64,000 nt of DNA from Myotis daubentonii (GCF_963259705.1 NC_081842.1:37227796-37291795), one strand, 5' to 3'. Counted from the first letter of the stretch, positions 1 through 11,159 are shown. Program-made: numbers and translations. The notes: generated by a model not told the origin, from the letters alone.

Positions 1-225
1 ATATTTGTAACTATGTTTCAAACTGCAAGCTCAGAGGCCGGCAAGGCAGTCGGGGAACGTTGGTTTCCTCCGTCACTGAAGCAAGCAAGCCTCATGTTAG
101 TTTCAAGCTGCCTGGCTGCCGGCCGCCATCTTGGCTGGCAGTTAATTTGCATATTGCCCTGATTAGCCAATGGGAAGGGTAGTGGACGTACGCTAATTAC
201 CATGTTTCTCTTTTATTAGATAGGA
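1..225 (-). mobile_element. HeliBat-type Helitron, 5' part, cut by window edge
   Basis: Read on the minus strand this starts TCCTATCTAATAAAAG at 225 and runs leftwards out of the window. The 5' TC, the CCAAT-type motif near 167-171, the octamer at 145-152 and the AAGATGGCGGC motif at 122-132 match the other HeliBat 5' ends in the window (for example 59273 and 36605). The 3' end lies beyond base 1, so completeness cannot be judged. No Rep/helicase coding sequence is visible; it is presumably non-autonomous. Confidence 0.85.
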
Positions 226-235
226 TTATTATAGA

Positions 236-1466
236 CTAGAGGCCTGGTGCACAAAAATTTGTGCACTTGTGGGTAGGGGGTCCCTCAGCCCAGCCTGTGC
301 CCTCTCGCAGTCTGGGACAGCTCGGGGGTGACCACTTGCTGGCTTAGGCCGGCTCCCCGGGGGGATTGGGCCTAAGATGGCAATCAGACATTCCTCTGGC
401 AGCCCTTGAGCCCTCGGGGGATGTACATTTGCCAGTGGGGAGCAGACCTAAGCTGCAGTCAGACATTCTTAGTGCTGCTGAGGAGGCAGGAGAGGCTCCC
501 ACCAGCACTGCTGTACTGGTAGCCGTCAGCCTGACTTGTGGCTGAGCAGAGCTCCCCCCTGTGAGAGCGCACTGACCACCAGAGGGCAGCTCATGCATTG
601 AGCATCTGCCCCCTGGTGGTCAGTGTGTGTCATAGTGACCACTCTTTCTGCTGTTAGGGTCAGTTTGCATATTACCCTGTTACTATATAGGACAGAGGCC
701 TGGTGCACGGGTGGGGGCCAGATGGTTTGCCCTGAAGGGTGATCCGGATCAGGGTGAGGGTCCCACTTGCTGCCTAGCCAGCCTGGATGATGGACAGATG
801 GCTGTTTGTAGTTGGTCACACCCCTTCAGGGTGGGGGTCCCCACTGGGGTGCCTAGCCAGTCTGGGTGAGGGGCTGAGGGCCGTTTTCAGTCTGGCGGGC
901 GACTGAAGCTCCCAGCCTCTTTTTTTTTTTTTTTTTTTAATTCTGGGATTTATTTACCTTCTATAGCTGTGACTGGAGCTGAGAGCCAGCTCCAGCTCTG
1001 AGGCCTAGATCCAGCTCTGAGGCTTTGGCTGGCTGAAAGCAGATATCTGGGATTTGTTTGGCATCTATAATTGAAACATTGTTGCTGCTCTGCTTGCTCC
1101 AGTTCTGAGGCCGCGGCTGGCTGAAAGCAGGTATCTGGGTTTGTTTAGCTTCTATAATCGAAACTCTGTTGCCATCACTGGCGCTCTAAGCTCTGAGGCC
1201 ATGGCCGGCTGAAAGCCAGTATCTGGGGTTTGTTTAGCTTCTATAATTGAAACATTGTTGCTTCCGGAGTTCAGAGCTGGGTGGCGGCACGTGGGGAACC
1301 TTGGCTTCCTCCATCACTGGAGCAAGCAAGCCTCCTGCTCGCTTCAGCTGCGTGGCTGCCGGCTGCCATCTTTGTTGGCAGTTAATTTGCATATCTTGCT
1401 GATTAGCCGATGGGAAGCGTAGCGTAGGTATGGTCAATTACCATGTTTGTCTATTATTAGATAGGA
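236..1466 (-). mobile_element. Composite HeliBat (two fused Helitrons), copy 1
   Basis: On the minus strand the element runs from 1466 (TCCTATC, 5' end) to 236 (CTAG, 3' end, followed by T). It consists of two Helitron types joined at 693/692. Part A (1466-693) has its own 5' end and the GGCCTCT tail of a Helitron 3' end, but no hairpin and no CTAG. Part B (692-236) starts TCCTATATAG and ends with the full hairpin (247-266, arms GTGCAC...GTGCAC) and CTAG. A T-run near 920-938 and two copies of an ~80-bp unit (near 771 and 850) lie in part A. The same fusion occurs at 5591-6984, 36605-37662 and 59273-61329. It has no protein-coding capacity and removes the 5' end of the hAT fossil to its right. 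Confidence 0.85.
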
Positions 1467-1754
1467 TAGAAATTAGGTCTCAAAGTGAGGTGTGTAGACC
1501 CCTGGGGTTCCCAAGAGTTTTATTAAGGGGTCCTCAGGGTGAAAATTATTTTTATACTAAGAAATTATTACTTGCCTTTTTCACTGAATTGACATTTGCA
1601 CTGATGTTATAAGATAATAGTGGTAAATCAAGGCAGGAACACCTTATTTTATTAGCAGTCATATTCTTCATTACCATGATCCACAAAAATTCTTCACTGA
1701 AGAATTTCCTTGATGAAGCAGCCAAAACCAAAATGCTTACTTTTATTAACATAT

Positions 1755-1943
1755 TGTTCCTTTTCATTGAATTTATTAGGGTGACAGTAGTTAACAAAAC
1801 TATACAGGTTTCAGGTGCACATTTCTGCAGCTGTATTGTATGTTCACCACCCCAAGTCAATTGTTCACTGTCCATCACCATTTATCCCCTCCATACCCTC
1901 TTCCACCTCCCACCTCCCCCTTCGCCCTCCCCGCAATCACCTT
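1755..1943 (-). mobile_element. L1 3' end fragment inside the hAT fossil
   Basis: On the minus strand this resembles the 3' untranslated end of a Laurasiatherian L1, including a G-rich/A-rich stretch, the GGTGGTGAACA-type segment and a terminal AATAAATTCAATG tail. It interrupts the hAT sequence, which resumes at about 1944. The boundaries are accurate to about 10 bases, and no clear target duplication was identified. Confidence 0.7.
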
Positions 1944-2353
1944 ATGCCACTTTTACTTTAAAGAACAACTTACAAAGTATGGCTTTTCAGATTAGAATCT
2001 GACAGACATTTTCTTGCAAATAAAGTGAAACTGTCATTTTAAATAAGCCAACTAGTGGTAAATGTTGGGAGGGTAAAACTTAAGCTTTTAAGGGAACATT
2101 AGAATTGGGAAATTTTATCAGCCACCATGAATTTGAGAGATTCCCAATACTCTATGAGATTAATGGTGATATTAATTAGTCTGATTTTTTATTGCATAAT
2201 GAACATATGGAAGACCTGCAGAACTCAGTGAACAAATATTTTCCCAATGACCAGTACAAAATTATGAAAGTTCAAGAGAGACCTATGGCTTTTAATGAAT
2301 GGAATACAAAAAGTTCAGATACAATTTCAAATCTTGCATTAAAACTAACCCTT

Positions 2354-2831
2354 GCCCTAGCCCAGCCGTGGGCAAACTACGGCTTGCAGGCCAGATCCAG
2401 CCCTTTTGAAATGAATAAAACTAAAAAAAAAAAACAGACCGTACCCTTTTATGTAATGATGTTTACTTTGAATTTATATTAGTTCACACAAACACTCCAT
2501 CCATGCTTTTGTTCCGGCCCTCCGGTCCAGTTTAAGAATCCATTGTGGCCCTCAAGTCAAAAAGTTTGCCCACCCCTGCCCTAGCCGGTTTTGCTCAGTG
2601 GATAGAGAGCTGGACTGCTGACCGGAGGGTCCCAGGTTTGATTCCCGTCAAGGACATGTACCTCAGTTGCAGGCTCCTTCCCAGCCTGGGCCATGGTCAA
2701 GTCGTATGCAGGAGGCAATTAATTGATGTCGTTTCTATCACACCAGTATTTCTCTCTATCTTTCCCTCTCTCTTACACTCTCTCTAAAAATCATTGAAAA
2801 ATCCTCGGGTGAGGATTAAACAAACAAACAA
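2354..2831 (+). mobile_element. Ves SINE split by a hAT element
   Basis: A tRNA-derived Ves SINE in two pieces: its first 9 bases at 2354-2362 and the rest from 2579. The A-box-like GCTCAGTGG and B-box-like GGTTTGATTCC are visible, followed by a pyrimidine-rich 3' part and the tail TCCTCGGGTGAGGATTAA. A perfect 13-bp target duplication (AAAACTAACCCTT) flanks it at 2341-2353 and 2832-2844. The SINE sits in the hAT transposase remnant. Confidence 0.92.
2363..2578 (-). mobile_element. Non-autonomous hAT element (CAGGGGTGGGCAAA family)
   Basis: A 216-bp element with hAT termini CAGCCGTGGGCAAAC and GTTTGCCCACCCCTG, flanked by a perfect 8-bp duplication CCCTAGCC (2355-2362 and 2579-2586). The duplicated bases are the second to ninth bases of the Ves SINE. 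Related copies lie at 24718-24927 and 41310-41508 in the opposite orientation. Confidence 0.92.
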
Positions 2832-2906
2832 AAAACTAACCCTTAGGAAACTATCTGCCTGTATAGTATTTGGTATAGTATCAAAGAAGAACATCCAAAT
2901 TTATTT

Positions 2907-3146
2907 TTAACACATTGTATGCAGGAAACGTATTTATACATTTTACGTTGACTGGTGGTAGAGCGGCGCGGGACACGTATTAATACGTTTTTTATAGACT
3001 AGCGGTAGAATGCGGGTAACGTATAAATATGTAAACTAAAGCTATCGTAATTTTACTGAACGTTGCCATTTGCACAAAAAATAAGCAAAAATGGCCGACA
3101 CCACCTGTTAGCACATGATAAAAACTACCCACAAAGAATGTGTTAA
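2907..3146. mobile_element. piggyBac-type miniature element
   Basis: Flanked by TTAA on both sides (2907-2910, 3143-3146). The inner ends are CACATTGTATGCAGG on the left and, reverse-complemented, CACATTCTTTGTGGG on the right (11 of 15 identical), as expected for piggyBac inverted repeats. The interior contains CpGs and a 14-bp palindrome around 2975-2988. There is no transposase. It interrupts the hAT fossil. Confidence 0.75.
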
Positions 3147-3552
3147 AATAAAATTTTATTTTGATTTGAAATACTTCAACTGTTTATCTCTGTAAGGCCA
3201 GCTTTCATATATTTCAATTACAATAACATATTTCAATATGTGGCTGCAAAAGCAGATGTGAGAACCCAGCTGTCTTCGATTAAGCCAGCAATTAATAGAG
3301 ATTTAAAAAATGTAAAACAATGCCACTCTTTTCATAAAAATTTTCGTTTTGAAAAATACCTGCTTTTCATAAAATATAATATGGATAGGTTTACTGTTAT
3401 GTTAAAATGTGTTAGTAATACAAAATTTCATTTTATTTTCTGATGCAGCAAATATCAATAGTTATCACTCACATAAACAAAAGTTCTTCAGAGTCATTAA
3501 TAAATTAAGAACATAACGTGGTACTAAGACCAAAATGTTTGAGACCTGATAG

Positions 3553-3904
3553 TCTAAAAATGTATTTCCTCTTGGCAATACTAATGTTAATCTCTTTTGC
3601 AATCTTCCCCTGAGGAAACAGACTTCTTAAACCACATGTTACTATCTGAACATGTTACTGTTCAGATAGTAACATGGCTTTTATTACGTTCATGTTGGAA
3701 TACATATTAGGTATTCAGTAAATTTATGCCTAATAAACAAAAATGATACTTAGAAGACAAGCATCCTCATGCAGAAGTTCTAGTTTTGATAAAACATATG
3801 GAATCTAATAGAACAAAGAGTGAAAATTGTAATTGTTCTTGATACTACCTCTATAAATGGATTCTTTCTAGATACACCCACTTGATTCAATAATTTTACT
3901 GTAA
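3553..3904. other. Single-copy sequence with a perfect hairpin
   Basis: No gene or recognised repeat. It contains a 17-bp perfect inverted repeat: arms 3635-3651 and 3660-3676 with an 8-base spacer. Confidence 0.6.
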
Positions 3905-3990
3905 TTTAATTTATCATTCATTCAACAAACATTTACCAAGTGCTAACCCATGCCTGACACTGGTCTAGGCCCTGAACACTGTAATAATAT
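3905..3990 (-). repeat. L2 3' end fragment (ancient)
   Basis: TCATTCATTCAACAAACATT followed by a TGCCTGACACTGGTCTAGGC-like core resembles the reverse complement of the mammal-wide L2 3' end. It is short and diverged. Confidence 0.55.
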
Positions 3991-4319
3991 AGAACTCCAT
4001 TAATACAAAGAATGATATTGTGAAGACTAGGCTTCGCAGGCAAATTACAGATTGCATTCCATTTCTTACCAAATTCCACTATGCAAAGCTGTAGAAAGGT
4101 GTGGAGGCTGTGGTACAGAAGCACTACTGTCATAGCACATGTCCTTCTCTTAACAGTGCAGATCCACACTGTCCTGCAGATTTGAACAGCCTCATCACTT
4201 GTGTTAAGTGGTAAGGTTCCGAAGGGCTGTGATCCCTTTCCCACCAACTGAACCATGAAGCTGGTCTCTAACAGCCTTAATTTTCCAAAGAGAATGCACT
4301 CAGGACTACAAGCAATGGC

Positions 4320-4322
<3 letters not shown>

Positions 4323-4399
<77 letters not shown>

Positions 4400-4446
4400 T
4401 GTGTGTGTATATGTATGTATGTGTGTATATATATATATATATATAT
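4323..4446. repeat. Compound microsatellite (GA)n then (TG)/(TA)n
   Basis: About 74 bases of nearly pure GA repeat, then GTGTGT, GTATGT and TATATA blocks. The open frames on both strands here are repeat artefacts. Confidence 0.97.
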
Positions 4447-4646
4447 GAAAACAAAAAACAAAGTTCCTAAGGATGTTTACTTTAGGAACACTGTTTTTTA
4501 GTGTCCTCCCTCCCTCCCAGAAAGAGAGAAGAGGAATAAAATAAGTTCATTAAAAAGGGAGTACCAAATAAGGTTGTCATACCTTAATAATATTCATTAA
4601 TTTTGATGGGGGAGGGGAAGAAAAAGAGTACACTAAAAAAAGTATA

Positions 4647-4849
4647 GCCCTAGCTGGTTTGGCTCAGTGGACAGAAAATCAGCCTGTGGACTGAAGGGTC
4701 CTGGGTTCGATTCTGGTCAAGGGCACATGCCCAGGTTGCGGGCCTGATTCCCAGTAGGGGGCGTGCAGAAGGCAGCAGATCAATGATTCTCATCATTGAC
4801 GTTTCTATCTCCCCTTTCCTCCCTTTCTGAAATCAATAAAAAGGTTTTT
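4647..4849 (+). mobile_element. Ves SINE
   Basis: Starts GCCCTAGCTGGTTTGGCTCA and shows the B-box-like GGTTCGATTC. The 3' part ends in AATCAATAAAAAGG. It is flanked by a 10-bp duplication AAAAAGTATA (4637-4646 and 4850-4859). Confidence 0.95.
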
Positions 4850-4859
4850 AAAAAGTATA

Positions 4860-5590
4860 ATCACATTCATGCATTTAAGTAAAATAATATGTATGTGTGT
4901 AAAGAAAAATATTTTTGTTATTGTGAATCTGGCTTTAGATCTATGGACTCTAAATACTTTTATTAATTAACTAAAAATTCAAAGGGTTTTCACACTCCTT
5001 GACTCTCACCCCTTGCCATTTTCAGCATTTGAAAAGGCTGAAAAGAACAGTCATTAAACCTCCATTTGACTTCTTGATTCTCCTCTCACCTATAGATCTC
5101 TAACTTTTCTTCCTGCCCTAATATGTGTAGATCTGACTTCTTTTTAGCATTGTGATCTTCACTCTTCTCTCCCACTGATGATCTCATCCACTCTGAAGAA
5201 TTAGAAAATGGCCCCATCTAACACATCCCGACCTTTCCCACTCCCAAGTATTCCAGCTGAGACACAAATTCTCCTTTCAGAATCTTATAATTAAGCATAT
5301 TCAGGAGCAATTTATGTCCTAAGCCCCCAAATTTGTTTCTCCTCTCCCCCATAACTATCATTAATTCTACCACTCACACTTTAAATGTTAGTTTCATGTT
5401 GGATTTAACTTCCTATCTCAGCTCTTAACTGCAATCTTAATTCTACCTTCTATTACCTATGCAGCACCATTTTCAGCCATGCTTCCCTTTCTACGTTCCT
5501 ATCACCCCATACTACAACAGCCTCAACGTCTCCTAGTCTCCTCCTGTTATCTTGAGAATCCAGACATAAAACATAACTAATTATGTCATA
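4860..5590. other. Single-copy intergenic or intronic sequence
   Basis: AT-rich and pyrimidine-rich, with no open frame, splice-flanked exon or recognisable repeat seen. Confidence 0.5.
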
Positions 5591-6984
5591 CCAGAGGCCC
5601 AGTGCACAAAAATTTATGCACTCGGGGGGGGTCTCTCAGCCCAGCCTATGCCCTCTTGCAGTCTGGGACCCCTTGAGGGATGACCACCTGCTGGCTTAGG
5701 CCTGCTCCCTGGGGGATTGGGCTCAAGCTGGCAGTCAGACATCCCTCTGGCAGCCCAGCAGCCCTCAGGGGATGTCCACTTACCAGCAGGGAGCAGACCT
5801 AAGCTGCAGTTGGACATCCTTAGTGCTGCTGAGGAGGTGGGAGAGGCTCCCGCCACCACCACTGTGCTGGAAGCCATCAGCCTGGTTTGTGGCTGAGCAG
5901 AGCTCCCCCTGTGGAAGCGCACTGACCACCAGGGGACAGCTCCTGCACTGAGCATCTGCCCCCTGGTGGTCAGTGTGTGTCATAGTGACCAGTCATTCCC
6001 AGTCTTTCTGCTGTTAGGGTCAATTTGCATATTACCCTTTTATTATATAGGATAGAAGCCTGGTGCACAGGTGGGGGCCAGCTGGTTTGCCCTGAAGGGT
6101 GTCCCGGATCAGCGTCGGGGGTCCCACTTGGGTGCCTGGCCAGCCTGGGTGAAGGGCTGATGGGTGTTTGCAGCTGGTCACACCCCCTTCAGGGTGGGGG
6201 TCCCCACTGGGGTGCCTGGCCAGCCTGGATGAGGGGCTAATGGCTGTTTGCAGCTGGTCACACCCCCTTCAGGATGGGGGTCCCTACTGGGGTGCCTGGC
6301 CAGCCTGGGTGAGGGGCTGATGGCTGTTTGCAGGCTGGTCAACCCCCCCCAGTGGGAATCCTCACCCCATGGAGGTTTGGCCAGCCTGGGTGAGGGGCTG
6401 AGGGCTGTTTTCAGGTTGGCCACATCCCCTTTAGGGTGGGGGGGGGGTCCCCACTGGGGTGCCTGGCCAGTCTGGGTGAGGGGCTGAGGGCTGTTTTCAA
6501 GCTGGCCAAGTATCCGGGCAACAGAAGCTCTCAGCCTCTCCTTTTTTTCTTTTTTCTTTTTTATTCTGGGATTTATTTACCTTCTATAATTGAAACTTTG
6601 TTGCCTTCAGTGGAGTTCAGAGCCAGCTAAGGCCGGCGGGCAGGAAGCTTGGCTTCCTCCATCGCCAGGGGCAACCTGAGCCTCCTGCTCGCTCCAGTTC
6701 TGTGGCCACGGCCAGCTGAAAGCAGGTATCTGGGGTTTATTTATCTTCTATAATTGAAACTTTGTTGCCTTGAGTGGAGCTCAGAGCCTGCCACAGCAGG
6801 CGGGAAGCTTGGCTTCCTCCATCACTGGGACAACCAAGCCTCCTGCTTGCTCCAGCTCCGTGACTGCCGGCCACCATCTTTGTTTAGTTAATTTGCATAT
6901 AGTCACTTTGATTGGCTGGTGGGTGTGGCTTAAGGCGTAACAAAGGTAGGATCAATTTGCATGTTTTTCTTTAATTAGTATAGA
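5591..6984 (-). mobile_element. Composite HeliBat, copy 2, with expanded internal repeat
   Basis: Same architecture as 236-1466. On the minus strand part A runs from 6984 (TCTATACTAATTAA) to 6053 and part B from 6052 (TCCTATATAATAAAAGGG) to 5591. The 3' CTAG is mutated to CCAG in plus-strand notation. The 3' hairpin is at 5601-5622. At the A/B junction part A ends GGCTTCTA directly against TCC, with no hairpin. Part A holds about five tandem ~81-bp units (starting near 6132, 6212, 6292, 6374 and 6459), against two in the other composites. Its 5' section is a variant subfamily, with a CCAATCAAAG-type motif near 6920 and an extra TCTATAC start. Confidence 0.85.
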
Positions 6985-7024
6985 TAGTTATTGCTACCTA
7001 TCACCTTCCACGTTCACTCTAAAC

Positions 7025-7536
7025 CAGTGGTCCCCAACGTGGGGCACATGCCCCGGGGGAGGGGGGGGACAGGATGGGACAACAATTTGATGTTTAAGGG
7101 GGCAATTCAAGAATGAGTTATTAACAGTGAATTTTTTGCATTTCTTATGGTTCTAGGGGCCTCACATACCATATATAAATATGTATTGTGACGTATTAAT
7201 GCATTTCAGTTCTCTATTATATTTTGAAACTTTACTTGCTATTTTTTCATATAACTTCATATTATTATTATTATTAGTTTTTAATAATTTCTTAGTGATT
7301 TCTTCCTTGGTACTTCAACTGTCCTTTTATTTTTCTCTTTCATGGATACCATGTTCTTTGGAAGCTTATTTAGACCAAATTAATGGCCTTTTAGGATTCC
7401 TCCACATGAATAGGAATTCACTTTTTGAATAATAAGAATTATATGCCATGTTGGTGGTGGGGGCGGGGGGGAGAGTGCATCAGGATTTTAGAGATGCTTA
7501 GGTGGGGCGTGGCCAAAAAAAGGTTGGGAACCACTA
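7025..7536. mobile_element. Non-autonomous hAT element, 512 bp
   Basis: Termini CAGTGGTCCCCAACGT and GGTTGGGAACCACTA are inverted hAT-like ends. The flanks CTCTAAAC and CTATAACT match at 6 of 8 positions, a decayed target duplication. The interior is AT-rich with a (TTA)n tract and G-runs. No transposase frame. Confidence 0.8.
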
Positions 7537-7635
7537 CTATAACTATTCAGCCAGGCATCTAAGTTCTCCAGGCTATAGTCTCAAAGTATCTATGTAGCCA
7601 CAGAGCACTTCCTTAAACCTACCCTTTGATGAGCA

Positions 7636-7966
7636 CAGATGTTTCTCGACTTACGATGGTGCTACGTCCCAGTAATACAGTAAGTTGAAAATACAGTAAG
7701 TAGAAAATGCATTTCCATACACCTGAACTGCCAAACATCATTATCTTAGCCTAGCCTACCTTAAATGTGCTAAGAACACTTATATGTAGGTGTCTGCAAG
7801 TGGGCAAAATCACCCCCTGCCTCTGTCCAGCATCACCAGAGTATCATGCCACAGCGACTGGGAAAAGATCAAACTCAAAGTGCAGGTTCTACTGAATGCT
7901 TTTGTTTTCACACCATTGTGCAGTCAAAAAATTTTAAGTTGAACAATCATAAATTGGGACCATCTG
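7636..7966. mobile_element. Tigger-type (pogo) DNA transposon fragment
   Basis: The left end (TTTCTCGACTTACGATGG) and right end (AATTGGGACCATCTGTA) are inverted repeats of the mammal-wide Tigger family whose TIRs read TCGACTTACGATGG. Internal blocks such as AAGTTGAAAATACAGTAAGT match the subterminal repeats of that family (recalled). It is diverged and non-coding. Confidence 0.75.
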
Positions 7967-9779
7967 TATATATATGTCATTCTAACATCCCACAAATTTT
8001 CACATTCCTGCATTTTTAGCTCTTTGTTCCAACTACAAGTGTTGAAAATTCTTCTGTTCTTCTTTAAATGCCATCTCCTTATGAAGCCTATTCCAATACC
8101 AACATTAAAGATGGCTGGAACGTCCCTCCTGGATCCCAAAACATAGTTTTGTGGAGTTTTTTTAAATTCTTTTTAAAACTGGGAAATAGAGAAAAGATTA
8201 GACTACCAAACAGAATATTGATGTTTTCTTTCAAATGTTAGTGCTTATGCATAAATCAAAGTCATTTTAAATTCCCTAAGTCAGTTTCTTGTTCTGTACA
8301 ATAAAATCTAATCTATAAACCTCATGGGTAGATAGAAATGCATGAAAAACCATTTTATAATCTGTGTTAACATTGTTACTACATTACCTTTTATTATGCG
8401 TATTTGCTTTTTCAGCCACTACCCAATTATAAGCATTTAAAAGGCAGTCTGTTCTTTATAATTTAATACTCAACACATAGTAGCTATTCAAATATTTTTT
8501 AAAACCTTCATAAATCATAAAATAGCTCTCATGCTCCAGCATAAGAAATATAATCTAAGCACAATTTATATACCATTATGCCTCAATCAAAATAAAACAT
8601 CTACAACCCTTCTCCTCAAAGGTTATTGCCATGTAATACATCTACACCTCTTATTTAGTTCACCTGAAATACGATTAGTTAACTGGAAGATAGAAACCCT
8701 TTAAATGGCTGATAAATAACTAGTCAAAAGTGTCTGTTTGTGTGACTGTGATGGTGGTATGCTATCCAATCGAACAAATTTATCAGAATTCATAATGAAG
8801 CAATCATGCACCCTAAAATTCAAAAAGTCTAAAGGTTGATATCATGGTTATTTCAGTGACATAAAACAACAGATTTTTAAAAAGTAAACATACAAGAGAA
8901 GCATGTTAATTTTCATTAAACTGAAAGATTTTTTTCTTACTCTCTTACAAAAGCAAAATTAGTTATGGGCAATGTTTACAAAAATTCAAAAACAAAAAGG
9001 GGAAGGAGAGTGGAAATGATTCTTTTGGTCATACAGAAATCATAACCCAAGAGAACTTGAAAGTCCTTGAGTTACTCTTGAAAACCACGTAAGTCTATAC
9101 TATTTTGTTAAGTCAGGAAGCAAGAAAAGTACCTAAACCTACCAGGACCTTGTCTAAAGGACATAGGAACAAACTTAAAGAGGGTATCACTAGCCAAAAA
9201 TGAGACAGTTTGAGCATCAATAGAGAAAATAATTCAATAACCTAAACACAAATGTGTTTAAATCCACGAGGTCATAAGATAAACCAATTTTACTGCAATT
9301 ACATGTCACACTGTTGACTTGGCATTTTATTTCACACAAAAAATGCAACCGTATTTAGTATCCTGTCTGCTCTTAGATCTGACAGCCACACTCTTAAACT
9401 TACATGTAATTCATTTTTTAAATCTAAATTTGTGACTCTACAAATCATTCCTGTTTTAAATTTTAATCTACTATTGCTAATAATGCCTGGTAAGGCTTCA
9501 GTAGTTACTGATAAGAAACCTTCTTACTAAGAGTTTAACTTCAAAAATAATGATCAAATGCCAAGAAGTAGCAGCAAAATAAAAAGTCACGAGTAGACTA
9601 TGTTATGGATTAAAACAGGTATGGGCAAAAAATGAAAATGGAATGTTTGACAGGAATAATGAACAGCAGTTGATGAGAGGAGCAAACACTTGTGTGTTCA
9701 TTTGAAAACAACAACGAAGCTCATCCTGTGTACGATGTTGCTGAGTTGCATAATAAACCTCAGGCAGCATGACGGAACA
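7967..9779. other. Single-copy sequence
   Basis: AT-rich, with no gene, exon or clear repeat seen. Confidence 0.5.
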
Positions 9780-9905
9780 GAAAAGAGTCCTAGACTGAGT
9801 GAGGAGACCTCTGTTCTAGCCCAAGGCCTCAGTTTCCTGATCTGTGAAATGAGGGTGCTGAATTAGATAATCTGGAAGGGCTCCTCTAGCTTTAATGTTG
9901 AGGGA
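9780..9905 (+). repeat. MIR-like SINE fragment
   Basis: Contains the core-like stretch GCCTCAGTTTCCTGATCTGT followed by a GAAATGAGGG segment, typical of the mammal-wide MIR 3' half. Confidence 0.6.
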
Positions 9906-10857
9906 TTCTATGGACAAATTTAGAAAGAAGCAATAAAATGTAGACTTCTTAACAGTGAAGTTTATATTGGAAATAGCAGGTGGAAACGGATGAAAAGAAT
10001 TTTCATAAAATTTTGAACTGCAAAAGGCAATTACCTTTGAACTTATAACTGCTGTAAAGGTTTTTATGATAAACCAGCCTTAATAGTATTACTATATAAA
10101 CTAGATTTAGTAATGATTGACCAAATTATGTCCTGAAAAAATCTATTCACCTTTGGTTAGCCAGACCACCCAAGTAAATCTAGAAAATAATACAGGAACA
10201 CCTTTGGCATAGTAATGACGTCAAGTTACAAAGTGTCTCATAACTATCCTCAGTTAAGTAACTGAACAAAGAGTAAAATGACAAGAAAAATAATTAAACA
10301 ATTATTTAACTTCAATATGCAATAAAATAACTATTATGCTTGTGATATCCTTCTTTGTTAATGAGTGTATGTTCCCTATGCAATCATTTTTTTCTGGTTA
10401 GGTCTCAAAATAGAAACTGGCTTTTCCGTTCCAACAACAAGGCTAATTGAAATGACTTTTTTTTCCCCACTGGGTGACACAGAAACATAAAAAAGGGTGT
10501 CTTTGTGTTTAAAGTTTCTATACTGAAAGAAATCAAGCTTCTATCAGTAACAAATGATAGAAAGGCTCTGGTGCCTCCAAAACCAGTGGTTTTACAACTG
10601 TACTTTCCTAAGTACAATTAACTGCCTGGGTCCCAGCTAATCCTCCAAGGTCTAATAAATTGAATTGTAAGTTTTAAGTTCATGGGTCAGCTGATACTCT
10701 ATGTTTATTTATTTTTTGCTTATGTTGATGCTATGCTTCTGACCTGGCAGACTTAAAACTCTAGAGACATGAGAACCAATAAGCATTTCTCAATAATCCA
10801 AACTCTTTCAGAAATCTACTCTATTAAAGGATGCAATGTCTATCTTTAAAAGATACC
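9906..10857. other. Single-copy sequence
   Basis: AT-rich, with no supported gene or repeat. Confidence 0.5.
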
Positions 10858-11159
10858 TTTATATATAAAAGTCTAAGTGACCAAACGACTGAACAACTGA
10901 TTGCTATGATGTGCCCTCACCATCAGCGGGCAGAGGCTCAATGCAGGAGCTGCCCCCAGGTGATCAGTGCGCTCCCACAGCCAACCTTCCTCGGTCCCTC
11001 CCCCTGGCCGGCCAGCCCCATTGGCCCGATAAGGGCAGCAGCCCAACCTCCCATGGCACCTCCCCCTGCTGGCCAGCCTCCCGCAGCCCAGATCAGCCTT
11101 GATGGCCGGCCAGGCTGTGGGACCACACACATGCACAAACTCGTGCACCGAGCCTCTAA
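10858..11159 (+). mobile_element. HeliBat-type non-autonomous Helitron, 302 bp
   Basis: The 5' end is TTTATATATAAAAG (TC mutated to TT). The body contains a TGCTATGATGTGCCC-like segment and GCTCAATGCAGGAGCTGCCC, both shared with the other copies. The 3' end is a CACAAACTCGTGCACCG hairpin, then CTAA followed by T. The GC-rich cargo gives open frames on both strands that are not genes. Confidence 0.88.

Larger units (their letters stand above)
1473..3552 (+). pseudogene. Decayed hAT (Charlie-like) transposon with transposase remnants
   Basis: An old autonomous-type hAT copy in pieces. The left part (about 1473-1754) resembles the untranslated head of a mammalian hAT. Coding remnants lie at about 1944-2340 and 3236-3345. 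The frame from 2192 gives residues like EDLQNSVNKYFPNDQ, and the frame near 3243 gives AKADVRTQLSSIKPAINRD, which resembles the C-terminal dimerisation region of hAT transposases related to host proteins of the ZBED5/FAM200/SCAND3 type (recalled, not searched). The right end (about 3460-3552) reads like a hAT terminal region ending in GTTTGAGACCTG. Stops, frameshifts and four insertions (L1 end, Ves SINE, nested hAT, piggyBac) make it non-functional, and its left terminus is lost at the HeliBat boundary. Confidence 0.7.

Noticed and set aside
2354..2831. tRNA gene
   Set aside because: tRNA-like A and B boxes belong to Ves SINEs; no cloverleaf with acceptor stem is preserved at any of the copies.
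3933..4454. 173-codon minus-strand frame
   Set aside because: Runs through the (GA)n/(TA)n microsatellite; the product is SLSLSL and YIYIYI low complexity joined to L2-like and single-copy sequence.
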